From positions 124,001-188,000 of the forward strand of contig NZ_SBHZ01000003.1 of assembly GCF_004521985.1 (NCBI RefSeq): a stretch of DNA of 64,000 bases. Reading direction: 5' to 3'. The notes under the pieces were generated by a model that had not been told where the DNA came from, made no database searches, and saw nothing but the letters and a program-made list of their open reading frames with translations. Made by a program: the position numbers and the translations under genes. Source of the stretch: Ectopseudomonas khazarica (lineage in GTDB: Bacteria > Pseudomonadota > Gammaproteobacteria > Pseudomonadales > Pseudomonadaceae). Within the stretch, counting starts at the first letter, position 1. Every line of letters starts with the position of its first letter. Positions 53,425-60,658 of the stretch are shown here, piece after piece.

Positions 53425-54894
53425 ATGAGCAGTTCCGCCACCTCACCTCCCGACGCCCGCCACTGCGCAGCGGGCGTTGCAGCCCTGGTTTGCCTGCTGG
53501 TACTCGGTGCTTGCCTGTTGGGTATCCTCACCCGCCCGATCGGCCACCTGGCGGCGCTGTGGCCGGCCAACGCCGTACTGCTCGGTGCCCTGGTCCGGTT
53601 TCCCCGCCTGGCTCGTCCGGCCGGCTGGTGCGGCGCGCTGTGCGCCTATCTGCTGGCCGATCTGCTGGCCGGCAGCAGCCTGCAGCAGACCCTGCTGCTG
53701 AGCGCCGGCAACCTGTCGGGGGTGGTCGTCGGCTTCCTCCTGCTCAGGCGCCTGCACGCCGGTCATCGCAGCCTGCGCACGCCCGCCTCGGTGCCTTACC
53801 TGGTGCTGGCCATCGTCGCGGCGGCCGCTGCCTCCGGCTGCTTCGGCGCAATCACCGACCCGCTGCTGTACGGCGGCAAGCCGATGGGTGGCTGGGTGTT
53901 CTGGTTCATGACCGAGCTGGTCAACTACATGCTGTTCCTGCCGGTCATGCTCACCCTGCCCGCATGCCGGGCCGTGCGCACCGAGCGGCGGCGCCGCCCG
54001 CTGTGGACGGCCGAACAGGCGCGCAAGCTCCTGCCACTGCTCGGGCTGCTCGTCTCCGCGGCGCTGTGCCTGCTGATCGGCGGCCCCGGCGTGGTCGCCT
54101 TCCCGGTGCCGGCGTTGCTGTGGTGCGCCCTGAGCTACCGACTGTTCAGCACCGCCTTGCTGACGTTCCTGGCCAGTGGCTGGGTGCTGGTGTCGATCGC
54201 CCTGAACGGCCTGTCGCTGGCGCCGCTGGACGTCAACTCACGGCCGGTGCTGCTGTCGCTGCGCCTGGGCGTGTCGCTGATCGCCCTGGCACCGCTGACC
54301 GTGGCCAGTGTGATGTCGGCGCGCAACGAACTGCTGCAACGCATGCGCTACCTGGCCAGCCATGACCAGCTGAGCAGCCTGCTCAACCGCTGGGCCTTTC
54401 GTGAGCAGGCCAGCGAACAACTGAGTCTGCTGGCTCAGCAACAGCGCCCCCTGGCGTTGCTGATGCTGGACATCGACCATTTCAAGCGCATCAACGACAA
54501 CCATGGCCATGCCGCTGGCGACCAGGTCCTCAAGGCCTTCGCCAACCTGGCGGGCAGCGGCCTGCGCAAGGACGAACTGCTGGCGCGCATCGGTGGCGAG
54601 GAGTTCGCCCTGCTGCTGCCCGGCTGTGACCTCGAACAGGCACGGGAAATCGCCGAACGCATTCGCCAGCGCTTCGGCGACACCCAGGTGCAGCTGGACA
54701 GGCAGACGATCAGTTGCACCCTGAGCATCGGGGCAGTGGTCGCCTGGCCACCCTTCGGCGACCTGGACGGCCTGCTGCTGGCGGCCGACCGCATGCTCTA
54801 CCAGGCCAAGGCGCTTGGCCGCAACCGCTGCGAGATCACCTTCCTCGGCGGCGCCGCGGAGCCCGGTGCAGAGCCACCCGGCGGCCCGCTGTAA
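53425..54894 (+). CDS. MASE1-GGDEF diguanylate cyclase with altered I-site
   Basis: Membrane enzyme of 489 residues. The first about 300 residues are eight or so hydrophobic segments of the MASE1 sensor type (LAALWPANAVLLGALVRF is its hallmark); the GGDEF domain follows (about 320-480). The active-site loop is GGEEF at 390-394, preceded by LDIDHFKRINDNHGHAAGD with the metal-binding aspartate, so synthesis of c-di-GMP from GTP is likely. The product-inhibition site RxxD is RKDE (381-384), with Glu in place of Asp, so feedback inhibition may be weak or lost. GAGGG 7 bases before the ATG supports the start. Confidence 0.9.
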   Translation: MSSSATSPPDARHCAAGVAALVCLLVLGACLLGILTRPIGHLAALWPANAVLLGALVRFPRLARPAGWCGALCAYLLADLLAGSSLQQTLLLSAGNLSGVVVGFLLLRRLHAGHRSLRTPASVPYLVLAIVAAAAASGCFGAITDPLLYGGKPMGGWVFWFMTELVNYMLFLPVMLTLPACRAVRTERRRRPLWTAEQARKLLPLLGLLVSAALCLLIGGPGVVAFPVPALLWCALSYRLFSTALLTFLASGWVLVSIALNGLSLAPLDVNSRPVLLSLRLGVSLIALAPLTVASVMSARNELLQRMRYLASHDQLSSLLNRWAFREQASEQLSLLAQQQRPLALLMLDIDHFKRINDNHGHAAGDQVLKAFANLAGSGLRKDELLARIGGEEFALLLPGCDLEQAREIAERIRQRFGDTQVQLDRQTISCTLSIGAVVAWPPFGDLDGLLLAADRMLYQAKALGRNRCEITFLGGAAEPGAEPPGGPL

Positions 54895-54906
54895 CCTGAC
54901 TGTCAT
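54889..54906 (+). promoter_or_regulatory. Pho box upstream of the PstS-OmpA gene
   Basis: CTGTAAC-CTGA-CTGTCAT: two heptamers spaced exactly 11 bases start to start, the second identical to the PhoB consensus and the first differing at two positions that are commonly variable. It overlaps the stop codon of the upstream GGDEF gene and ends 56 bases before the ATG. Confidence 0.75.
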
Positions 54907-54962
54907 TCAATCGACTTATTCTGCGCGACACTTTCTCCCACCCACTAGAAGGTGCCTGCCGC

Positions 54963-56345
54963 ATGCCGCGCGCCCTGTCCTACGCTGATCGCGACCTCTG
55001 GGGTCGTACCCTGTCCCTGCTGCTCATCGGTTTCATCTGCTACGCCCTGCCCCTGTCGGTGTTCGCCGCCCTGCCCGCTTCCCAGGGCAACCAGCCGGTC
55101 CTGCGCATCCAGGGCTCCAACACCATCGGTGCCAAGCTCGGTCCGGAACTGGTCAAGGGCCTGTTCGAGGCCCAGGGGCTGCGCGACATCCGCAGCGAAG
55201 CCGGCGCCCGGGAAAACGAGCAGCGCATCGTCGGCCGTCAGGCCAACGGCCGCAGCGTGATCGTCGAGGTGGCGGCCCATGGTTCCGGCACCGGCTTCGC
55301 CTCGCTGCAGAACGGCAGTACCGACCTGGCCGCCTCGTCCCGCCCGATCAAGGACAGCGAAGCCGCCAGCCTGGCGAGCCTGGGCGACCTGCACAGCCCG
55401 CAGAGCGAACAGATCATCGCCATCGACGGCCTGGCGATCATCGTCCACCCCGGCAACCCGATCAGCGCCCTCAGCGTCGAGCAGATCGCCCAGCTGTTCT
55501 CCGGCGAGATCAGCGACTGGGCCGCCCTCGGCGGCAAGCCTGGCAAGGTGCAGGCCTACGCGCGTGACGACAACTCCGGCACCTACGACACCTTCAAGGA
55601 ACTGGTCCTGGCGCCAGGTGGCCGGGCGCTGGCCGCCAGCGCCCGGCGCTTCGAGTCCAGTAACCAGCTCTCCGACCTGGTCAGCGGCGATCCCAACGGC
55701 ATCGGCTTCATCGGCCTGCCCTACGTTCGCCAGGCCAAGGCCATCGCCGTGGCCGCGGGCGAATCGCATCCGATGCTGCCGAGCACCTCGCTGATCGCCA
55801 CCGAGGACTACCCGCTCGCACGCCGCCTGTTCATCTACAACGATCCGCAACTGGAAAACCCCTGGGCCCGCGCACTGATCGACTTCGCGCACAGCCCTCG
55901 TGGCCAGGCGATCGTCGACAGCGCCGGCTTCATCGCCCAGACCGTGCAGGCGATCAAGGTCACCCCGGAAACGCAGATGCCGAGCGACTACCGCCAGCTC
56001 GCCGAGCAGGCGCAGCGTCTGTCGGTGAACTTCCGTTTCCAGGAAGGCAGCGCGACCCTGGACAACAAGGCCTACCGTGACCTGCAGCGGGTCATGGACT
56101 ACCTCAAGCAGCACGACAAGCTGCGGAACAAGGTGGTACTGGTCGGCTTCGGCGACCCCAAGAGCGACCCCGAGCGCGCCGCACTGCTCTCCAAGCTGCG
56201 GGCGATGGCCGTACGTCGGGAACTGGCCAAGCAGGGCGTACTGTTCCGCGAGATCACCGGCCTGGGCAGCGAACTGCCGGTAGCGGCCAACGACCAGGAC
56301 AGCGGGCGCATCCGCAATCGCCGCGTCGAGGTGTGGGTCTACTGA
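54963..56345 (+). CDS. PstS-like phosphate-binding domain fused to OmpA domain
   Basis: A 460-residue exported protein. After a hydrophobic export segment (TLSLLLIGFICYALPLSVFA, about 16-35) comes a PstS/SphX-type binding domain (about 45-330): RIQGSNTIGAKLGPELV, AHGSGTGFASLQNGSTDLAASSRPI, DDNSGTYDTFKELVL and IGFIGLPYV. The remaining part (about 345-460) is an OmpA peptidoglycan-binding domain: VNFRFQEGSATLDNKAYRDL and RIRNRRVEVWVY. It could hold phosphate near the cell wall, sense it, or feed Pst. No pst transporter gene is near. AAGG upstream of the ATG is weak but the start gives a sensible signal. Confidence 0.85.
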   Translation: MPRALSYADRDLWGRTLSLLLIGFICYALPLSVFAALPASQGNQPVLRIQGSNTIGAKLGPELVKGLFEAQGLRDIRSEAGARENEQRIVGRQANGRSVIVEVAAHGSGTGFASLQNGSTDLAASSRPIKDSEAASLASLGDLHSPQSEQIIAIDGLAIIVHPGNPISALSVEQIAQLFSGEISDWAALGGKPGKVQAYARDDNSGTYDTFKELVLAPGGRALAASARRFESSNQLSDLVSGDPNGIGFIGLPYVRQAKAIAVAAGESHPMLPSTSLIATEDYPLARRLFIYNDPQLENPWARALIDFAHSPRGQAIVDSAGFIAQTVQAIKVTPETQMPSDYRQLAEQAQRLSVNFRFQEGSATLDNKAYRDLQRVMDYLKQHDKLRNKVVLVGFGDPKSDPERAALLSKLRAMAVRRELAKQGVLFREITGLGSELPVAANDQDSGRIRNRRVEVWVY

Positions 56346-56504
56346 CCACGCCAACAATCCTCGTCAGGGGGCTTGGCAGTTTCTCGGCGCGGCGTTAGCC
56401 TTTGCTCCGCGTGACGCCGGGCCCCTCTGGCGGTGAGCTGCTCACCGTGATGTCGGAGTCACTGAGTCGATTTCTTTCAACTCAGGCAGACACAGGGAGG
56501 GCTC
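56346..56504 (+). promoter_or_regulatory. Structured 159-bp leader upstream of terC
   Basis: Several inverted repeats are visible: GGCG...CGCGTGACGCC around 56385-56420 and GGTGAGctGCTCACC near 56433-56447, then CAGGGAGGGCTC with a GGAGG ribosome site. The classical manganese riboswitch (yybP-ykoY) that often controls this family was looked for; its GGGGAGUAGC core is not present in recognisable form. Confidence 0.35.
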
Positions 56505-57491
56505 ATGGACGCTCTACTCGCCTTTTTGACATCCCCACTCTTCGGCACACCCGGCTGGTTCTGGCTGGCCTTCCTGCTGCTGATCATCGCCCTGCTGGTA
56601 CTCGACCTCGGCGTGCTGCACCGCGACCAGCATGAAATCGAGGTGAGTGAAAGCCTGCTGCTGTACGCCGGCTACTTCAGCGTCGGCGTTGCCTTCGGCG
56701 GCTGGATCTGGTGGCAGCTCGGCGGCACCAAGGCCATGGAGTACTACACCGGCTTCCTGGTGGAGCAGTCGCTGTCGATGGACAACGTCTTCGTCATGGC
56801 GATGATCCTCGGCTACTTCAACATCCCCCGCCGCTACCAGCACCGCGTGCTGTTCTGGGGCATCCTCGGCGTCATCGTGCTGCGCGCACTGATGATCGGC
56901 CTGGGCACGGCGCTGGTGCAGCAGTTCGACTGGATTCTCTACCTGTTCGGCGCCTTCCTGCTGTTCAGCGGCGTGAAGATGCTGCGCAGCAACGATGAAG
57001 AGGCGCACCCGGACCTGGCGCAGAACCCGTTGCTGCGCTTCGTGCGCACGCGCATCCGCGTCACCGACGACCTGCACAGCGGCCGCTTCCTGGTGCGCCT
57101 GAAGGATCAGGCCAGCGGCAGAGCCCTGCTCTACGCCACGCCACTGCTGCTGGCGCTGGTGCTGATCGAACTGGCCGACCTGGTGTTCGCGGTCGACAGC
57201 GTGCCCGCCGTCCTGGCCATCTCGCAGGACCCGTTCATCGTCTACACCTCGAACATCTTCGCCATCCTCGGCCTGCGCGCGCTGTACTTTGCCCTGGCCG
57301 CACTGATGCACCGCTTCATCTATCTGAAGTACGCCCTGGCGCTGGTGCTGATGTACATCGGCGGCAAGATCTTCCTGCATGACCTGGTCAAGGTTCCCGC
57401 CCTGCTCTCACTTGGCGTAACCTTGGGCTTGCTGGCCGGCGGCGTGTTGCTTTCCCTGCTCAAGACACGCGACCGGAAGGCCATCGACTAG
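56505..57491 (+). CDS. TerC/Alx-family integral membrane protein
   Basis: The 328-residue product has seven to nine hydrophobic helices. The family's acidic helices are present in VEQSLSMDNVFVMAMIL and IELADLVFAVDSVPAVLAI. E. coli Alx and related proteins export manganese or load metals onto exported enzymes; the role here is not shown. AGGGAGGG 6 bases before the ATG is a strong ribosome site. A 59-residue gene follows after 12 bases and is probably co-transcribed. Confidence 0.92.
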   Translation: MDALLAFLTSPLFGTPGWFWLAFLLLIIALLVLDLGVLHRDQHEIEVSESLLLYAGYFSVGVAFGGWIWWQLGGTKAMEYYTGFLVEQSLSMDNVFVMAMILGYFNIPRRYQHRVLFWGILGVIVLRALMIGLGTALVQQFDWILYLFGAFLLFSGVKMLRSNDEEAHPDLAQNPLLRFVRTRIRVTDDLHSGRFLVRLKDQASGRALLYATPLLLALVLIELADLVFAVDSVPAVLAISQDPFIVYTSNIFAILGLRALYFALAALMHRFIYLKYALALVLMYIGGKIFLHDLVKVPALLSLGVTLGLLAGGVLLSLLKTRDRKAID

Positions 57492-57503
57492 CCAGGAGTC
57501 GCG

Positions 57504-57683
57504 ATGCCTGACGTCTGCATAGAACTCATCGAGCGCCAGGGTCAACGCCTCTGGCAGGTACGCCTCGGCCGTCGCGCGCTGACGTTCCAGGACGAGCTGG
57601 CAGCCCGTCATTTCGCCGCGCAACTGCACATGCGCCTCGGCTGGCTGGGCCAGACCCAGCCAGCCGAAGACCGCCTGCCCTGA
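57504..57683 (+). CDS. Conserved small protein, 59 aa
   Basis: Begins MPDVCIELIERQGQRLWQVR and ends [10 protein letters not shown] lies 5 bases before the ATG, and the gene starts 12 bases after terC and stops just before the terminator, so it is a real second gene of the unit. Codon usage and GC at third positions look like the neighbours. The sequence is a mix of a strand-like N-terminus and an amphipathic helix (ELAARHFAAQLHMRLGWL), without a membrane segment. Function unknown; similar small proteins occur in other Pseudomonas genomes to my recollection. Confidence 0.7.
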   Translation: MPDVCIELIERQGQRLWQVRLGRRALTFQDELAARHFAAQLHMRLGWLGQTQPAEDRLP

Positions 57684-57694
57684 GGCGCAAACGC

Positions 57695-57720
57695 AGAGGC
57701 CCGCAGAATGCGGGCCTCTT
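57695..57720. terminator. Bidirectional terminator
   Basis: AGAGGCCCGCA-gaa-TGCGGGCCTCTT between the terC unit and the convergent acyl-CoA dehydrogenase gene. The T tract is short on both strands. Confidence 0.7.
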
Positions 57721-57737
57721 CATCTACAGCGGCTGAT

Positions 57738-58967
57738 TCAGCGGCTGGCTTTCATCATTTCGCGCGGCACGTACTTGCCGATCTCGTACTTGCCGATCGC
57801 CGCACGGTGCACTTCATCCGGACCGTCCGCCAGGCGCAGGGTACGCTGCATGGCGTACCAGTAGGCCAGCGGGAAGTCGTTGGAGACCCCGGCGCCACCG
57901 TGCATCTGGATCGCCCGGTCGATCACCTTGAGCGCCACGTTGGGCGCGACAACCTTGATCTGGGCGATCTCGCTGGCGGCGATCTTGTTGCCCACCGTGT
58001 CCATCATGTAGGCCGCGTTCAGCGTCAACAGGCGCGCCTGGTTGATCTCCATGCGCGAATCGGCGATGTGATCGATGTTGCCACCCAGGCGGGCCAGCGG
58101 CTTGCCGAACGCCGTACGGCTCACGGCGCGCTTGCACATCAGTTCCAGGGCGCGCTCGGCCATGCCGATCGAACGCATGCAGTGGTGGATACGGCCCGGG
58201 CCGAGGCGGCCCTGAGCGATCTCGAAGCCGCGCCCCTCGCCCAGCAGCACGCTGTCGTAAGGCACCCGCACGTTCTCGAACAGCACCTCGGCATGGCCGT
58301 GCGGGGCGTCGTCATAGCCGAACACCGGCAGCGGCCGCAGTACCGTCACGCCGGGCGCGTCCATCGGCACCAGGATCATCGAGTGCTGCTGATGGCGCGG
58401 CGCGTCCGGGTTGGTCAGGCCCATGAAGATCATCACCTTGCAGCGTGGGTCGCAGGCGCCGGACGTCCACCACTTGCGCCCGTTGATGACCCACTCGTCG
58501 CCCTCGCGACGCGCATTGGCCTGCATGTTGGTGGCGTCCGACGAGGCCACCCCCGGCTCGGTCATGGCGAACGCGGAGCGGATCTCGCCGGACAGCAGCG
58601 GCTCCAGCCATTGCCGCTTCTGCGCCTCGCTGCCGTAGCGCACCAGGACTTCCATGTTGCCGGTGTCCGGCGCCGCGCAGTTGAAGGGCTCCGGGCCGAT
58701 CAGCGAACGGCCCATGATTTCCGCCAGCGGTGCGTATTCGGTGTTGGTCAGGCCGGCGCCGTAGTCCGACTCGGGCAGGAACAGGTTCCACAATCCCTCG
58801 GCCTTGGCCTTGTTCTTCAGCTCTTCCATGATCGCGGTCGGCTGCCAGCGGTCACCTTCGGCCACCTGCTGCTCGAATACCGCTTCGGCCGGATAGACGT
58901 GCGCTTCCATGAATGCGCTGACGCGCTCACGCAGCTCTTGAACCTTCGGGGAATAGGCGAAATCCAT
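57738..58967 (-). CDS. Acyl-CoA dehydrogenase family protein
   Basis: FAD-dependent dehydrogenase of 409 residues, closest by pattern to the ACAD11-like group. The FAD/substrate signatures are [17 protein letters not shown] and [22 protein letters not shown], with [19 protein letters not shown] in the substrate region. Chain-length specificity cannot be read. ATG at 58967 has AAGG 8 bases upstream; a TTG two codons earlier is out-competed. It is transcribed divergently from a LysR regulator gene, the probable controller. Confidence 0.9.
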   Translation of the reverse strand: MDFAYSPKVQELRERVSAFMEAHVYPAEAVFEQQVAEGDRWQPTAIMEELKNKAKAEGLWNLFLPESDYGAGLTNTEYAPLAEIMGRSLIGPEPFNCAAPDTGNMEVLVRYGSEAQKRQWLEPLLSGEIRSAFAMTEPGVASSDATNMQANARREGDEWVINGRKWWTSGACDPRCKVMIFMGLTNPDAPRHQQHSMILVPMDAPGVTVLRPLPVFGYDDAPHGHAEVLFENVRVPYDSVLLGEGRGFEIAQGRLGPGRIHHCMRSIGMAERALELMCKRAVSRTAFGKPLARLGGNIDHIADSRMEINQARLLTLNAAYMMDTVGNKIAASEIAQIKVVAPNVALKVIDRAIQMHGGAGVSNDFPLAYWYAMQRTLRLADGPDEVHRAAIGKYEIGKYVPREMMKASR

Positions 58968-59058
58968 GGGCAATACCTTCTGGCGGATCGGGTGTGATGT
59001 CGGTGTGGAAATGATGCTAGAACAGCGCTTAAGATTTATCTAACCTATTTTCAGCGTG

Positions 59059-59072
59059 TATGAACATTCATA
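59059..59072. promoter_or_regulatory. Palindrome TATGAACATTCATA in the divergent region
   Basis: A perfect 14-bp palindrome in the 152-bp gap between the acyl-CoA dehydrogenase and LysR genes. Confidence 0.45.
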
Positions 59073-59074
59073 AC

Positions 59075-59097
59075 CGATATATGATCGATTGATATCG
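59075..59097. promoter_or_regulatory. T-N11-A LysR-type operator
   Basis: CGATAT-N11-ATATCG, the palindromic form of the LysR box, 22 bases before the regulator's ATG; placement next to its own gene suggests autoregulation. Confidence 0.65.
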
Positions 59098-59119
59098 ACA
59101 GCCCTGGAGTGCTTGCGGC

Positions 59120-60055
59120 ATGAACTTGACCAAGGTGGATCTCAACCTCTTCATCGTCTTCGACGCCATCTACACCGAGGCCAATCTGACACGTGCCGGA
59201 CAGATCGTCGGCATCACCCAGCCGGCGGTTTCCAACGCCCTCGCCCGCCTGCGCGAAACCTTCAACGACCCGCTGTTCGTGCGCACCGCCCAGGGCATGG
59301 TGCCCACGCCGATGGCGCAGAACATCATCGGTCCGGTGCGCAACGCTCTGCAGCTGCTGCGCGTGTCGGTGCAGGAGAGCCGCACCTTCAACCCGCAGCA
59401 GGCCGGCAAGACCTACCGCATCAGCATGACCGACCTCTCCGAGCAGATTCTCCTGCCGCCGCTGTTCCAGCGCCTGCGTCGCCTGGCGCCGAGCGTGTGC
59501 ATCGAGAGTTTCCTGGCCAAGCGCCGCGAAACCACCAAGGAGCTGGCCGCCGGGCGCCTGGACTTCGCCGTCGACGCCCCTCTCAACACCGACCCGCAGG
59601 TGCGCCACGTCAAGCTGCTGGATGACCGCTACGTCTGCGCCATGCGCCCTGGCCACCCGCTGGCCAAGGAGAAGATCAGCCTCGACGAATACCTGTCGCT
59701 GACCCACATCCACATCTCCAGCCGCCGCAGCGGCCTCGGCTATGTCGACCTGGCCCTGGGCAAGATGGGGATTCAGCGCAAGATCGCCCTGCGCTCGCAG
59801 CACTACCTGATGGCCAGCAGCGTGATGCAGCAGACCGATATGGTGATGACCGTGCCGGAGCGCTTCGCCCGCCGCCACAACCTGCACCATGTGACCTTGC
59901 CGGTGGGCGACGTGCCGGCACTGGAAACGCACCTGTACTGGCATGAAAGCACCGACCAGGACCCGGCCAACCGCTGGATGCGCGAGCAGATGATCGAACT
60001 GGCGCAGCAGGTCGCCGCGCAGGAGAAGAAGGCCGAGCAAGCGCCGGCAGCATGA
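59120..60055 (+). CDS. LysR-family transcriptional regulator
   Basis: LysR protein of 311 residues. The winged helix-turn-helix is at about 6-65 with LNLFIVFDAIYTEANLTRAG and ITQPAVSNALARLRETFNDPLFVR. The effector domain follows (about 95-295). The protein most resembles the NodD/NahR-like subgroup by its MNLTKVDLNLF start. It probably controls the divergent acyl-CoA dehydrogenase gene in response to a lipid- or CoA-linked metabolite; that is inference from arrangement. Confidence 0.92.
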   Translation: MNLTKVDLNLFIVFDAIYTEANLTRAGQIVGITQPAVSNALARLRETFNDPLFVRTAQGMVPTPMAQNIIGPVRNALQLLRVSVQESRTFNPQQAGKTYRISMTDLSEQILLPPLFQRLRRLAPSVCIESFLAKRRETTKELAAGRLDFAVDAPLNTDPQVRHVKLLDDRYVCAMRPGHPLAKEKISLDEYLSLTHIHISSRRSGLGYVDLALGKMGIQRKIALRSQHYLMASSVMQQTDMVMTVPERFARRHNLHHVTLPVGDVPALETHLYWHESTDQDPANRWMREQMIELAQQVAAQEKKAEQAPAA

Positions 60056-60075
60056 TCGCCCGGCGCTGAACGCAA

Positions 60076-60105
60076 GAAGGCCCGCATTGGCGGGCCTTCC
60101 TGTTG
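60076..60105. terminator. Terminator between LysR gene and doxX
   Basis: GAAGGCCCGC-attg-GCGGGCCTTC; convergent position. T tracts on either side are weak. Confidence 0.65.
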
Positions 60106-60118
60106 CTGCGGAAGCGAA

Positions 60119-60553
60119 TCAGCCAGCGATCTTGCCGTCGACCGACAGCTTGCCGGCACCTTCGAACACCAGCGCGATGCTGATCGCCAGCAGCGCCAGG
60201 GCGAACTCGTAGCCGTTGTTGCTCATGAAGAAGCCATTGGCCAGGTGCACGCTGAAGATCGCCACCAGCATGGTCACCGCCAGCACCGCAGCTGCCGGAC
60301 GCACCAGCAGGCCGATGATCAGTGCCACACCGCCGAAGAATTCGGCGCTACCGGCCATCAGCGCCATCAGGTAGCCCGGCGCCAGACCGATGCTTTCCAT
60401 CCACTGCGCGACACCGGCCAGACCATAGCCGCCGAACCAGCCGAACAGCTTCTGCGAACCATGCGCGGCGAAGGTGAGGCCGGCGATCACGCGCAGAATG
60501 GTGATACCCATGCCGGCCTGGCTGGCGGTGATGCTCTTGATCAGGTTGTTCAT
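60119..60553 (-). CDS. DoxX-family inner-membrane protein
   Basis: The 144-residue product has four hydrophobic helices, with the family start LRVIAGLTFAAHGSQKLFGWFGG and AEFFGGVALIIGLLVRPAA. DoxX proteins are small membrane proteins of varied or unknown role, some linked to redox or sulfur stress. ATG at 60553 has GGAAG 7 bases upstream; a longer in-frame start lies in the AT-rich promoter region and is rejected. Confidence 0.88.
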   Translation of the reverse strand: MNNLIKSITASQAGMGITILRVIAGLTFAAHGSQKLFGWFGGYGLAGVAQWMESIGLAPGYLMALMAGSAEFFGGVALIIGLLVRPAAAVLAVTMLVAIFSVHLANGFFMSNNGYEFALALLAISIALVFEGAGKLSVDGKIAG

Positions 60554-60608
60554 TGCAAGGCTTCCTTTGATGTGTGAGGTAGATGGCGCACAGAATATCC
60601 AATTTATT

Positions 60609-60622
60609 CGATTTAAAAATCG
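60609..60622. promoter_or_regulatory. Palindrome CGATTTaaAAATCG upstream of doxX
   Basis: Perfect inverted repeat in the AT-rich 105-bp gap between doxX and the lytic transglycosylase gene (both on the minus strand); candidate operator. Confidence 0.35.
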
Positions 60623-60658
60623 CAAAATACCGCTAACGATAATCGAAAAAATAGATAC

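Noticed and set aside
56346..56504. yybP-ykoY manganese riboswitch before terC
   Set aside because: The conserved GGGGAGUAGC core is not recognisable; kept only as an unassigned structured leader.
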